Numbered from the stretch's first letter, positions 20,543 to 29,616 are shown. The stretch is DNA of 40,194 bases from an uncultured Bacilli bacterium (GCA_934162325.1 CAKPIH010000006.1:1-40194), one strand, 5' to 3'. Notes: generated by a model not told the origin, from the letters alone. Made by a program: numbers and translations.

Positions 20543-21694
20543 TTAAATTTTTAAATTACCACTTATTATTTCTTTTAGGTTTCTTAGATATATTGTTAAG
20601 ATATTAGCCTTTGTTATATCTTCTTTTACGGTAGCATCTATTGTTGATATTATAGTATTATCTTCAATTATATCTATAGTTCCTACTTTATCTCCTTTCT
20701 TTACTGGAGCTATTATTTTATTTATATTGGTTTTGTATGTGATGTTTTTTTGGTCATCACTCTTTTTATTTAATATGGTAATGTTTTCTTTTGGTACTAT
20801 TTCTGTAGTTAGAGTTTTTCCTAATTCTACTTTCTTTTTCTCGATAGTTGTTTTTTCATCTAATATGGTTTGAACCATATAGATATTAAATCCATAATCT
20901 AACATTTTAGTGGTATCAGCACTTCTTTTACTAGTGTTTTCTTCTTTCATTACTACGGTTATTAAACGCATATTATCTTTTTTCATTGTAGCTGTTAAGC
21001 AGTAACCTGCTTCATCGGTAAATCCTGTTTTTAAACCATCTACTCCTTCTTTGAATCTTACTAAACGATTGGTATTTACTAACCAGAATGGACTTTTGGT
21101 ATCTTTTCTTAAATAGTCTTCATATGTTGAAGTGAACTCTAGTATTTTTTCATGTTTTACTAATTCTTTGGCTATTAGACTCATATCGTATGCTGATGAG
21201 TAATGATTGTCAGCAGTTAATCCTGTTGCATTTATAAAGTTAGTATTTTTTAACCCTAAATCTTTGGCTCTAGTGTTCATTCTTTTTACGAATTGTTCTT
21301 CACTACCAGATACGCGTTCTGCAAGTGCTACTACAGCATCATTTCCTGATGCTATTGCTACTCCTTTTAATAAATCTTCTACTGTCATTTTTTCGCCAAC
21401 CTTTAGAAAGATTTGACTTCCTCCCATACTTGATGCTTTCTCTGATGTTGTTATCATTTCATCCCACTTTAAATTACCATTTTCTATTTCTTCCATAATA
21501 AGAAGCATACTCATCATTTTGGTCATTGATGCAGGAGCTAATTTTTCATCTTTATTTTTTTGAAATAGTATTTCTCCAGTTGATGCTTCAATCATAATAG
21601 CACTCTTTGCATTAGGAGCTAAGTCTTCTGTTTCTTCAGCTTTTACTAAAGGAATAGATATAAACAAAAGTAAAAGTATTAATATTTTTTTCAT
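20543..21694 (-). CDS. D-alanyl-D-alanine carboxypeptidase (DacA/DacF type)
   Basis: A penicillin-binding protein of the PBP5 family that trims the last D-Ala from peptidoglycan stem peptides. A cleavable signal peptide ends at PLVKAEE. The serine-enzyme motifs are complete: SMTK (SxxK), SGNDA and KTGFTDEAGYC. A C-terminal beta domain follows, and the last segment (ILTIYLRNLKEIISGNLKI) is amphipathic, as used by PBP5 proteins to sit on the membrane. The ATG at 21694 follows AGGTGAT; a GTG three codons earlier overlaps that RBS. In a spore former it could be the vegetative DacA or the sporulation DacF/DacB; the sequence does not decide. Confidence 0.92.
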   Translation of the reverse strand: MKKILILLLLFISIPLVKAEETEDLAPNAKSAIMIEASTGEILFQKNKDEKLAPASMTKMMSMLLIMEEIENGNLKWDEMITTSEKASSMGGSQIFLKVGEKMTVEDLLKGVAIASGNDAVVALAERVSGSEEQFVKRMNTRAKDLGLKNTNFINATGLTADNHYSSAYDMSLIAKELVKHEKILEFTSTYEDYLRKDTKSPFWLVNTNRLVRFKEGVDGLKTGFTDEAGYCLTATMKKDNMRLITVVMKEENTSKRSADTTKMLDYGFNIYMVQTILDEKTTIEKKKVELGKTLTTEIVPKENITILNKKSDDQKNITYKTNINKIIAPVKKGDKVGTIDIIEDNTIISTIDATVKEDITKANILTIYLRNLKEIISGNLKI

Positions 21695-21750
21695 TTTAAT
21701 CACCTAGTAAAAACTATGCTTTTATACTATAAAATATTAATACTTATCTT

Positions 21751-22269
21751 TTATTTGTTCTTACAAATGTCTTCTTGTATTTGTTCCATTCCTAATTTAT
21801 CTGTTTCTTTTACTTCTAGTAATACTTTTAGTCTATTATCACTTCTAATAGCATTATTAAAGCTAAAATAACTTAATACATCATCTATATTATTTATTTT
21901 ATTGTTAGTAGTTCCTTTTAATGTGTAAGTAAATTCATAATATTTATTTACTTCTAATTTTTTCTTTAATTCACTAGTTATTATATGAGAATAAGCACCA
22001 TGTGTTAAATATTGATCTACTACTACATAAGACATTTCTGGTACTTCTGCTATATAGCCATCTAATAGGTCTACTACTCTATATGTCTTTGTAAATGAGC
22101 AATCATAATATACTTCTTTAGTATTTGTGGTATTATCTGTTACTTCTTCTTTTACATTATCTTTTTCTTTAGTTAATTTGTCATTTTCATATTGTAAATA
22201 TATATTGCAACCCATTAGTCCTAATATGACTACTATACATATTAATAATAATCTTTTATCTTTGTTCAT
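21751..22269 (-). CDS. Lipoprotein or membrane-anchored protein of unknown function
   Basis: A hydrophobic N-terminus ends in GLMGC, giving either a lipid-attached Cys21 or a plain membrane anchor. About 150 extracellular residues follow: a short Lys/Glu linker (ENDKLTKEKDNVKEEVTDN), then a beta-rich part with YDCSFTKTYRVVDLLDGYI. AGGAGGATAT precedes the ATG. A promoter (TTGCAT, 17 bases, TATATT at 22320-22292) lies just upstream. It precedes dacA on the same strand with a 57-base gap. No family is recognised. Confidence 0.65.
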   Translation of the reverse strand: MNKDKRLLLICIVVILGLMGCNIYLQYENDKLTKEKDNVKEEVTDNTTNTKEVYYDCSFTKTYRVVDLLDGYIAEVPEMSYVVVDQYLTHGAYSHIITSELKKKLEVNKYYEFTYTLKGTTNNKINNIDDVLSYFSFNNAIRSDNRLKVLLEVKETDKLGMEQIQEDICKNK

Positions 22270-22291
22270 ATATCCTCCTATTTCTACTTAT

Positions 22292-22320
22292 AATATAGCA
22301 TATTAGATAATATTATGCAA
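22292..22320 (-). promoter_or_regulatory. Promoter of the 172-aa lipoprotein gene
   Basis: TTGCAT (22320-22315), 17 bases and TATATT (22297-22292) on the minus strand. Confidence 0.55.
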
Positions 22321-22405
22321 TATAATTTAAAAAATTAGGTGTATGTTATAACAAAAAATGAATACTTGAGTAAAATATATTAGATATCGAAAAGGAGGTA
22401 TTTTT

Positions 22406-22597
22406 ATGTATTATTATGGTGGATATTCTGGAGGATATAATACTGGTAGTTCTTGTGGATGTTCTAATGCTATGAATTATTCTTATCCTGGTTATGGCTA
22501 TGGTTATGGTAACTATGGTTATGGTAGTAATGCCGCTATTGTACTAGTATTATTTATCTTACTTGTTATTATAATTGGTACTAGATTAGCAGCTTAA
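22406..22597 (+). CDS. YjcZ-family sporulation peptide
   Basis: A 63-residue peptide with a Gly/Tyr-rich first half (YYYGGYSGGYN, YGYGYGNYGYGS) and one membrane segment (AAIVLVLFILLVIIIGTRLAA). This is the design of the YjcZ family of Bacilli, which are usually expressed late in sporulation. Two cysteines (SCGCSN) sit in the Gly-rich part. AAAAGGAGG precedes the ATG and a terminator follows directly, so it is a single-gene unit. TGAATA about 55 bases upstream resembles a forespore-sigma -35 element, but no clear -10 partner was found. Confidence 0.8.
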   Translation: MYYYGGYSGGYNTGSSCGCSNAMNYSYPGYGYGYGNYGYGSNAAIVLVLFILLVIIIGTRLAA

Positions 22598-22600
22598 TAT

Positions 22601-22623
22601 AAGGGATTATTTCCCTTTTTTTC
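22601..22623 (+). terminator. Terminator of the YjcZ-type gene
   Basis: AAGGGA (22601-22606) pairs with TCCCTT (22612-22617) and runs into seven to eight T residues. Confidence 0.75.
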
Positions 22624-22689
22624 TTTAACACTTTCATTTTTTATAATTTTATGATAAAATATTAGAAGTTAAAGAAAGGGATGAAGTAT

Positions 22690-23238
22690 ATGCTTAGAAC
22701 TAAAGATATTTTAGATGAAAAAGATCCTAGAGTTAGGGCTAAAAATACTGATGTTGATTTTCCATTAAATGATGAATATAAAGATATTATACCAGAAATG
22801 TTAAAACATTTAAGATATTCACAAATTGAAAAATTATCTAAAAAATATGATTTAAGACCTGGTATGGGACTTGCTGCTCCACAACTTGGTATTAATAAGA
22901 ATTTCTTTGTTGTGTGTTATGAAGTTAAGGATGGGGTATTTGATGATTATATTTTAATTAATCCAAAAGTTATTTCTTATTCAGAAGAAATGATTTATGC
23001 TGGTGAAGGTGAAGGATGTCTTAGTGTTAATAGAGAAGTTGAAGGTATTGTTCCAAGACATGCAAGAATTACTGTTGAAGCTTATGATTTGGATGGTAAT
23101 AAACGTAAATATCGTGTTAGAGAGGATTTAGCTATTGCTTTTCAACATGAGCTTGATCATTTAAATGGTATTTTATTTGTTGATTATATTGATCCTAAGG
23201 ATCCTTATAAGAATGCTGATTTATATAGAGAAATATAA
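22690..23238 (+). CDS. def: Peptide deformylase
   Basis: Peptide deformylase removes the formyl group from new N-terminal methionines. Its three motifs are intact: GMGLAAPQLG (motif 1), EGCLSVNRE (motif 2) and FQHELDHLNG (motif 3, HExxH-type metal site). The insertions between motifs 1 and 2 and the length of 182 place it in the Gram-positive type II group. The start chosen is the ATG at 22690, with AAAGGGATGA upstream giving MLRTKDILDE; an ATG three codons earlier would touch its RBS. It stands alone, ended by a bidirectional terminator. Confidence 0.95.
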   Translation: MLRTKDILDEKDPRVRAKNTDVDFPLNDEYKDIIPEMLKHLRYSQIEKLSKKYDLRPGMGLAAPQLGINKNFFVVCYEVKDGVFDDYILINPKVISYSEEMIYAGEGEGCLSVNREVEGIVPRHARITVEAYDLDGNKRKYRVREDLAIAFQHELDHLNGILFVDYIDPKDPYKNADLYREI

Positions 23239-23240
23239 AA

Positions 23241-23269
23241 AATATGTCTAATAATGACATATTTTTTTT
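23241..23269. terminator. Bidirectional terminator between def and the 164-aa gene
   Basis: AATATGTC (23241-23248) pairs with GACATATT (23256-23263), flanked by an A run on the left and a T run on the right, so it can serve both converging genes. Confidence 0.8.
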
Positions 23270-23742
23270 GTTTTCTTTTTACTAATTAAATATTCTTTAT
23301 CTTCTTCATTTATATCTAAATTATTAAATAATACATAGTTATATACTTCCTTAGTTACTACTCCCAATAAATCTTTTCTATTTCCATAATAGATAATGTT
23401 ATTTAAACTGGTAGGTACTTCTAACTTATTTGTAAAACTTAAGTTTATTCTATTTGGATAATAGAAGTTATTTCCTACTATAAAAGGACTGTTTATATTA
23501 TGTAATGTCTCTAATATTTTTAATAAATATCCTGTTTCTAAAATTGTATCATTGGTTAATGAAGATATTTTATCTTTCTCAGCCAATATTAATATTTTTC
23601 CATCTTCAGGAGTCCAATTTCTTTCTTTTTTCTCTATAGTAGCGGCTCCGTATTCTCTTGTATACAATCTTTTTATTTCATAAGAATCACCTATCAATGA
23701 TTGTATTAATTCTATAGTATTTTCCCAAGGCTCTTTATTCAT
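23248..23742 (-). CDS. 164-aa protein of unknown function, third of a coupled set
   Basis: The protein starts MNKEPWENTIELIQSLIG and ends in a lysine-rich KKKTKKICHY. It has no signal or membrane segment. Composition is mixed alpha/beta, with repeated short segments such as NNFYYPNRINLSF and NNIIYYGNRKDLLGVV. It has no RBS of its own; its ATG lies two bases after the stop of the preceding gene (TAATTATG), so translation is probably coupled. I recognise no family. Its partner upstream is tail-anchored, so the two may act at the membrane. Confidence 0.6.
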   Translation of the reverse strand: MNKEPWENTIELIQSLIGDSYEIKRLYTREYGAATIEKKERNWTPEDGKILILAEKDKISSLTNDTILETGYLLKILETLHNINSPFIVGNNFYYPNRINLSFTNKLEVPTSLNNIIYYGNRKDLLGVVTKEVYNYVLFNNLDINEEDKEYLISKKKTKKICHY

Positions 23743-23744
23743 AA

Positions 23745-24254
23745 TTATTTTACTAATAAATATATAATTACTGCTATTACAATTAAGACTATAGAAGATA
23801 AGATTATTAAAGCTCTTTTACTTATATTTAAGAAACCATTTTTATTCATACTATTAAGTAAATTTATCTTAAACATATCTCTTTCGGCATGAGACTTAGA
23901 TACCATAACGCCTTTATAGGTAGTAAGTTCTTTTTGATGACCTTCAGATAATATTTCTTCAGGAGTTATAGTATCTAACATTATTAGTTTTTGATTTTCA
24001 TATAAGGTATAATGTAAAACTATATCTCCATGTACTTTAGAAAACATTCTATCAGTAGGAAGTTTTAATTCATATTTTACTATACCTTCTTTACTATTTT
24101 TTGATACTACTACTCCTTGAAAGTTACCATCACGAAGTGAAGGTACATAATCAAATATTAACTTTTTATAGGCTAACATATTATATTTTTTTAATGATCT
24201 TTCTATTTTTTTAAATTCGTTTTCATTTAAATATTCAACAACATATGAATGCAT
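23745..24254 (-). CDS. Tail-anchored protein of unknown function
   Basis: A soluble N-terminal domain of about 145 residues is followed by one C-terminal membrane helix (ALIILSSIVLIVIAVIIYLLVK). The soluble domain would therefore face the cytoplasm. It contains NFQGVVVSKNSKEGIVKYEL and YKGVMVSKSHAERDMFKINL, two segments sharing GVxVSK, possibly an internal repeat. AGGTGATAG precedes the ATG. The next gene follows with only two bases between. No family is recognised. Confidence 0.6.
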   Translation of the reverse strand: MHSYVVEYLNENEFKKIERSLKKYNMLAYKKLIFDYVPSLRDGNFQGVVVSKNSKEGIVKYELKLPTDRMFSKVHGDIVLHYTLYENQKLIMLDTITPEEILSEGHQKELTTYKGVMVSKSHAERDMFKINLLNSMNKNGFLNISKRALIILSSIVLIVIAVIIYLLVK

Positions 24255-24324
24255 TTTCTATCACCTATATTCATTTTACTACATTTTTGTTTTTTTTTAA
24301 ATATACTTTACAAAAAAAAATGAA

Positions 24325-25050
24325 CTATTTGTCATTTTTCTTGATTTTGCTTTTTGTTCTTGTTATTTTTTTATCATAGTTATCTCTATTAGTGTCATAA
24401 TCAAAAAATTCTAATGCTTTATTAAATTCTTTGATTGGTAACATTGCTATCGGATGAAATGTAAAACTTTCTTTTATTGATTGGTAATAAACATTTACAG
24501 ACTTTTGATCTTTATTTTTTTCAATATAAGATTTTATTTCTTCTAACTTTTCTTTGAGTTGCTTTAACTGAATTAATCCTTTTTCTAAATTTATTTCTCC
24601 AGCAGAAATTTGTTTACTTATTAATACTATTTCTTCTTTAGTTTCAGCTAAGATATCGGTATATTCTTCCTTTATTGTTGGTCTTTTTTTGGGATTATAT
24701 AATATATCTAATAGTTCTTCTAATGCTTCATTATCGTCATCTAATATTCTTTCTATTAATATGGCTTCAACTGGATATATTAATTCATCATATTCTACTA
24801 AATATTCTTCTAAATCTGGTTCGTAACCACGGCCTTCTTTTATTCCTATTTTTTTACTAGTATAATTTATTGTTCTTTCATCATAACACTCTCTATATAT
24901 GGTTGTAGTTTTATATTTATAATGCTTTTTCTCACTACAATTTAGTATTATTTCTCTTTTTAATTCTTCTAATCTTTCTTTTTTTAATTCTACTTTATTT
25001 TTTTCTATATAGGGTTCTCTTACTGCTCCTATTAATTGATAATGTACCAT
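24325..25050 (-). CDS. 241-aa charged protein of unknown function
   Basis: The protein starts MVHYQLIGAVREPYIEKNK and ends in a Lys/Arg-rich tail (RTKSKIKKNDK). The middle, from about residue 120 to 185, is strongly predicted helical with heptad spacing (ETKEEIVLISKQISAGEINLEK, LKQLKEKLEEIKSYIEKN), so it may form a coiled coil. No membrane segment is seen. GGAGGAGTAAC precedes the ATG. It is upstream of and on the same strand as the tail-anchored gene, 70 bases away. No family is recognised. Confidence 0.6.
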   Translation of the reverse strand: MVHYQLIGAVREPYIEKNKVELKKERLEELKREIILNCSEKKHYKYKTTTIYRECYDERTINYTSKKIGIKEGRGYEPDLEEYLVEYDELIYPVEAILIERILDDDNEALEELLDILYNPKKRPTIKEEYTDILAETKEEIVLISKQISAGEINLEKGLIQLKQLKEKLEEIKSYIEKNKDQKSVNVYYQSIKESFTFHPIAMLPIKEFNKALEFFDYDTNRDNYDKKITRTKSKIKKNDK

Positions 25051-25146
25051 GTTACTCCTCCATTTTTCTTGTTTGCACTATAATTACAATATAATTGTCA
25101 AGCAAATAATATTATATCATAAATTAGAATAATAGCAATAATATTC

Positions 25147-25175
25147 TTGCAATTATGGTTTTTATGCTATATAAT
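25147..25175 (+). promoter_or_regulatory. Promoter of the 202-aa membrane protein gene
   Basis: TTGCAA (25147-25152), 17 bases and TATAAT (25170-25175), followed by AAGGAGG and an ATG at 25202. Confidence 0.7.
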
Positions 25176-25201
25176 AAAGATACTTAAGGAGGTTTTTATA
25201 T

Positions 25202-25810
25202 ATGAAAAACATTTTATATGATGGTAATTTGGAGGATGATATTTATTATTTAGATAATAAATTTAGTTTTAAGAAAGAATTTGTTTTTTTAACATTAATT
25301 TATATCTTAGTAGCAGGAGTTCTTGATGTTGTTTGTATTAAATTAGGAATTATTCCTTTTAATTTAGAAAGTATTCTTATTAGTTCTGGTATAGAATTAT
25401 TTTGTGGGACTATAATTAACTTAACAACTACTTTTAAAAGATTAAATACTTATAAAAAGAATGCTAACAATGCCAAGAGAAATGTATCTAGTCTAATTAA
25501 TGAGCTTGAAAATAATAATATATCTGTTACTAAAGAAAGAATTGTTGATAGTGAAATGACTGAAGAAGTTACTAAGAGTGTTACTTCTGGTGATAAAGGT
25601 GAAGTTTTATCAAAGAAGGAAATTATTACTAAATACTTTTATTTATTAGATAAGGATGATAAAATTAAAGTACTTAAACAAATAGAAGAATATATTAAAA
25701 GTAATAAGAAAAAAACCTCAAGTATTTCTTTAGATTTACTTGAAGATGATGATTTAAAAAATCATGAATTACCAGTATATAAAACTTTAATAAAGAAAAA
25801 GCAAGACTGA
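25202..25810 (+). CDS. 202-aa two-helix membrane protein of unknown function
   Basis: Two membrane segments (FVFLTLIYILVAGVLDVVCI and LESILISSGIELFCGTIINL) near the N-terminus are followed by a long cytoplasmic helical part with NAKRNVSSLINELENNN and a Lys/Asp-rich C-terminus. AAGGAGG precedes the ATG and a good promoter lies 27 bases upstream. It stands alone among minus-strand genes and shares a terminator with the DUF1292-like gene. The stop is TGA, which shows that the standard code is used. No family is recognised. Confidence 0.65.
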   Translation: MKNILYDGNLEDDIYYLDNKFSFKKEFVFLTLIYILVAGVLDVVCIKLGIIPFNLESILISSGIELFCGTIINLTTTFKRLNTYKKNANNAKRNVSSLINELENNNISVTKERIVDSEMTEEVTKSVTSGDKGEVLSKKEIITKYFYLLDKDDKIKVLKQIEEYIKSNKKKTSSISLDLLEDDDLKNHELPVYKTLIKKKQD

Positions 25811-25825
25811 TCTTGCTTTTTTTAT
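25796..25825. terminator. Bidirectional terminator
   Basis: AAAAAGCAAGA (25796-25806) pairs with TCTTGCTTTTT (25811-25821) around CTGA, with A and T runs on both sides. It serves the 202-aa gene and the converging DUF1292-like gene. Confidence 0.85.
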
Positions 25826-26064
25826 AAATGATTTTCAAATAAGGGAAGTATTTTCTTTAATGATGATGTTCCTGTTACTTCACTTATTACTTTATTACCT
25901 GATGATTCTATAATGGTAACTAATTTATAATTATTTTCAATATCTGTTCTTGATTCATTTAATTTTGCTATATAATAATATTCAATATTTTCATAATTTA
26001 CTTTATCTAATACTAAATATTCTTCTTCATTTTCTAGTATAATTACTTTATCTATATCTATCAT
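25822..26064 (-). CDS. DUF1292-like small acidic protein
   Basis: An 80-residue protein beginning MIDIDKVIILENEEEYLVLDKV, then ENIEYYYIAKLN, which matches the short two-strand repeat of DUF1292 (YrzB-like) proteins. The function of that family is unknown. GAGGTGAATT precedes the ATG. It lies 13 bases after the 576-aa coiled-coil gene and is probably the last gene of that operon. Confidence 0.6.
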   Translation of the reverse strand: MIDIDKVIILENEEEYLVLDKVNYENIEYYYIAKLNESRTDIENNYKLVTIIESSGNKVISEVTGTSSLKKILPLFENHL

Positions 26065-26077
26065 AATTCACCTCTTT

Positions 26078-27808
26078 TTATTCTAAATCGGGAAAGCCAA
26101 AATTATCTTTTGTGTTAGAAAAGTTTTTATTATTAATTGGAATATTTATGTTAGGAAAGTCTTTTGTTTCTAATTTTGAATCAGATACTGGTATCCAAAA
26201 CATATTATTTGTATTTTCTAAATTAATTTTGTTAATTTCTTCATCTTTTATTGGCTCCTCTTTAGCCTGTTCTACTACTGGAATAGTCCATACTGGGTTT
26301 TCTTCTTTTGGTTCTTTTACTGGCTCTATCTCTTCAGTAGGCATAGTCCACACTGGTTCTGGTGTTATATTATTTGTTTCCGGTACTATATCTTCTTTAA
26401 CTGGCTGTTTTGGTTCTTCCTTAGTACTCTCATTAATAGAAGAAGTTTCCTCTGTTTTTTCTTCTGGCTGCATATCTTTAGTTAATTCATCAAAGAGATT
26501 AATTTTAGGTTTGGGATTTAATTTTCTATTAACTGTTTCTCTGACACTTTCACCTTTTAATTTAGCAAGGCCAATATTTAATGTTTTTGGATAATCTATT
26601 ACTTCTTTAATGCGATATGGATCTATGGTATCATTTACTATGTCTTCAAGTACTTCTTCTTTTGGGGTATCTTCTTCAGGTATTTCTTCTGAAACTTCTT
26701 CTGGTATTTCTTCAGCTTCTTCTTCCTCTGTATCATAAGTATCAATTATTCCATATTCTCTTAGAATAGTTAATATTTCATAAGAATTATTTATTTCTTC
26801 TAATTCTTCTAAGCGTTCTTCTTTAAATTTTATTCTACTTGTATAGTTAACTATATTTTCTAATACTTCTTTTTCACTATTTAAAGTATCTTTTTGTTCT
26901 AATAATAGATTTTCAAAATCTAATAATTCGTTATTATCTTCTGTATGTAATTTATTTTTTAAGTGATTGTTTTCTTCAATTAAATCTTCTAATTTATTTC
27001 TTTTGGCTACGATTCTATCAAAGTCTTCTTCATAAGCTATTACTAGTTCATATATTCTTAGAATTATTTCTCTATTTTTCCAAATATAATAGTTCTTTTC
27101 GGCATCTTCTATATATGATGTATAATCATCATCAGTACCACTATTCATTAGGCTTTTTACACTATCTAGAGTTACTTCTAATGTTTCTTCATTTTCTCTT
27201 ACTTTATCTTCAACTGTAGATAATTCTATATTATAATTATCTTCATTTATTTTAGTAAAATATTCATCATTTTTTATTGAGGTCATTAATGAAGAATATA
27301 TGTTATCTTCCATGACTTTATTTTTTTCTGTGTATTCTTCTTTTTCTTTTTCTAATTCTATTAAGGAATTTTTTAGTTTAGATATACTAGTAGTTAGTTC
27401 ATCTATTTCTGACTTTGTAGTTAGATATTTGGTTATTGTATCTAATCTTGTTTTCTTTTCTTCTAATTCGTCTTCTGATACTACTAATTGAAAGCCATCT
27501 ATATACTTACCAGTAGAGTTATAGAAGTGTTCTTCTAGTTCTCTTCTTTTATCTAAACGTTCTTCTAGTAATTTTATTAATCTTTTTAATCTGGTTTCTT
27601 CTTTTTCTAATGTAACCTCAGGTGATATTAAATTTCTAATTTCTTTTTCAAATTCTTTATTATAGATGGAATCTATTTTTTTGGCATATTTTTCATAATT
27701 ATCAATTACATCACTTGGAGTCTTAATATTTCTTTCTTTATCTAGTTTAATTCTCATTTCAAATATTTTACATAGATTTTCAAAAGATTTTATAGAGTTT
27801 CCTTCCAT
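26078..27808 (-). CDS. Long coiled-coil protein with Trp-motif tail, paralogue 2
   Basis: The first 350 residues are almost all charged helix with heptads (LKRLIKLLEERLDKRRELEE, LIELEKEKEEYTEKN). A disordered Glu/Pro-rich region of about 200 residues follows. The tail repeats a short motif: PVWTMPTEE, PVWTIPVVE and MFWIPVSDS, and ends GFPDLE. The neighbouring larger protein has the same plan and shares the stretch EExTRLxxxIxLxxxR near residue 75 and the FPDL ending, so the two are paralogues. Its start overlaps the end of that gene by 19 bases. No family is recognised. A scaffold that binds partners through the Trp motifs is an inference. Confidence 0.65.
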   Translation of the reverse strand: MEGNSIKSFENLCKIFEMRIKLDKERNIKTPSDVIDNYEKYAKKIDSIYNKEFEKEIRNLISPEVTLEKEETRLKRLIKLLEERLDKRRELEEHFYNSTGKYIDGFQLVVSEDELEEKKTRLDTITKYLTTKSEIDELTTSISKLKNSLIELEKEKEEYTEKNKVMEDNIYSSLMTSIKNDEYFTKINEDNYNIELSTVEDKVRENEETLEVTLDSVKSLMNSGTDDDYTSYIEDAEKNYYIWKNREIILRIYELVIAYEEDFDRIVAKRNKLEDLIEENNHLKNKLHTEDNNELLDFENLLLEQKDTLNSEKEVLENIVNYTSRIKFKEERLEELEEINNSYEILTILREYGIIDTYDTEEEEAEEIPEEVSEEIPEEDTPKEEVLEDIVNDTIDPYRIKEVIDYPKTLNIGLAKLKGESVRETVNRKLNPKPKINLFDELTKDMQPEEKTEETSSINESTKEEPKQPVKEDIVPETNNITPEPVWTMPTEEIEPVKEPKEENPVWTIPVVEQAKEEPIKDEEINKINLENTNNMFWIPVSDSKLETKDFPNINIPINNKNFSNTKDNFGFPDLE

Positions 27809-29616
27809 AATACTTCACCCTCTTTCTTTTTTAAATCTGGAAATGATATGTTATCATTATTATTAATTATTTCTGGTTTTAATTTATTATTACCTATTAC
27901 TGGTATTTTATTATTATTTTTAGATGTATCAGTAGTCTTCCATATTATATTACTATTATTTTCTAAGATGTCATATATACTTGAGGCTTTTTTAGATACT
28001 TCAGCAGTTTCTTTTGGAATTGGTTCTGGTACTTCTATTTTTTTAGGTACTTCTTCTTCTTTAAATAAATCTATAGTTTCTTCTTTAGGAGGTTCTACTT
28101 TTACTTCTTCTTTAGGTTTTACTGTTTCTTTATTTTCTGAAACGTCCATATTCCAAAGTGGTAATTCTTCTTTAACTGAATTTTTTATTTCTTCTTTAAC
28201 AGCTTTATTAGGAGTTATCTTTGTATTTTCAAATAATTCGTCAGTATCAAAATCATTAGTCATAATGTCTTCTAATGTTTTATTTTTAAGTGGATTTTTT
28301 ATTTCTTCTTTTTCTTTAGTTTCTTCTATTTTAGGTAATATTTTTTCATATTCTTTACTAATATTTTTTTCTGTTTCATTAGTTTCTTTTTTGATAACGG
28401 TTTCATCTTGAAGTTTTTTCATTTTTTCTGCTACTGCTAATTGTTCTTTAAGTCTTGCTTCTTCAATTAGTTTTTGTCTTCTTACTCTTGCAGCCTCTAT
28501 TTTTTGCTCTTCAGCTATCTTTTTTTGTCTTTCTACTTGTTCTTCTTGTCTAGCTTTCTTTACTTGTTCTTCACGATATCTATTTTCGTTTTTAACTAAT
28601 TCTTCTAAAACGTCTTTGAATTCTTTTGAATTATTTTCTTCATCTATGTCATATAGTTTTTTATTTCTCTTGTTTCTTTCTTCTTTTAGGAATTCATAAT
28701 TTTTTATATCATTACCCTCTAATTTTATTGTATTATATTGTTTAGAAAGTTCACTATTTATTTCTTTATATAATTCAGTAGAAGTTATATTTTTTAATAT
28801 GGTATCAATGTTTTCTCTTTTATCTAATAACTCATCATAATTAGAAGTCTTTTGATCAAATGTATTAATTAAATTAATGATATTTATGTCTTCATTATAT
28901 TTTAAATATGATGTGTTAACTTCGTTATACATATTATTACATTCTAAAATATATTCTGGTTCTCCTAGTTCATTAGCACTCTTTAAATTATCTTTAGCAA
29001 GAGCTAGTGCATACTTAAATTCTGAATGTTTTTTAGATATTTCTTCACGATGTTCTACTAATTTATATAGTCCTAATTTATCTAGAGATTTATCTACTAA
29101 ATTTATCATTTTCTTTTCTAGACTTTCATTTAATCTAGTATTTGCTTTTACATTTCTAGATGCTTCACTAATTTTTATATCTAGTACTTTCATTTCTTTA
29201 ATTAATTCTTCTTGTGTTTTTTTATTTTCTTCATATTTTTCAATTATGTCTAATCTTCTTTTATATGTAGATAGTTTATCTTCTCCTAAGAAAGATGTAA
29301 GTTCTACTAATGAACCGGTAATTTTTTTGTGTTCATTCTTTCTCTTATTTAGATATTCTTTTCGATCATTAATTAAAGTTATTATACTTCTAAGTCTAGT
29401 TTTTTCTTCATCAAGAAATTTTGTTTTTTTACTAAGTAACATTAGATATTCTTCTTCATATTCTGTATTTGTATCTAATAGTATTTGTTTTTCTATTTTA
29501 TCTAATTGATCACATATTCTTTCTTTTTGAATTTCATCATTAGTTAAATTTAGACTATTTTGAAACATATCGTATTGTTTTAATCTTCTTACTACTTCTC
29601 TACTTGTATAGTTCAC
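27790..29616 (-). CDS. Long coiled-coil protein with Trp-motif tail, paralogue 1
   Basis: A 608-residue protein: charged helical N-terminal part (1-330), a single long helix with EEQVKKARQEEQVERQKKI and further basic/acidic heptads (340-410), then a Lys/Glu/Pro-rich disordered part with LPLWNMDVSE, NIIWKTTDTS, ISFPDLKKK and VLWKETL. The Trp motifs and FPDL parallel the downstream paralogue. The start is GTG after AGAGGTGG. A perfect consensus promoter (29665-29637) suggests strong expression. There is no signal peptide or membrane segment, so both proteins are cytoplasmic. No family is recognised. Confidence 0.65.
   Translation of the reverse strand: MNYTSREVVRRLKQYDMFQNSLNLTNDEIQKERICDQLDKIEKQILLDTNTEYEEEYLMLLSKKTKFLDEEKTRLRSIITLINDRKEYLNKRKNEHKKITGSLVELTSFLGEDKLSTYKRRLDIIEKYEENKKTQEELIKEMKVLDIKISEASRNVKANTRLNESLEKKMINLVDKSLDKLGLYKLVEHREEISKKHSEFKYALALAKDNLKSANELGEPEYILECNNMYNEVNTSYLKYNEDINIINLINTFDQKTSNYDELLDKRENIDTILKNITSTELYKEINSELSKQYNTIKLEGNDIKNYEFLKEERNKRNKKLYDIDEENNSKEFKDVLEELVKNENRYREEQVKKARQEEQVERQKKIAEEQKIEAARVRRQKLIEEARLKEQLAVAEKMKKLQDETVIKKETNETEKNISKEYEKILPKIEETKEKEEIKNPLKNKTLEDIMTNDFDTDELFENTKITPNKAVKEEIKNSVKEELPLWNMDVSENKETVKPKEEVKVEPPKEETIDLFKEEEVPKKIEVPEPIPKETAEVSKKASSIYDILENNSNIIWKTTDTSKNNNKIPVIGNNKLKPEIINNNDNISFPDLKKKEGEVLWKETL

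Noticed and set aside
26112..29509. Long plus-strand ORFs opposite the two coiled-coil genes
   Set aside because: They mirror Glu/Lys-rich coding on the other strand, give Ser/Phe/Leu-rich products and lack ribosome-binding sites.
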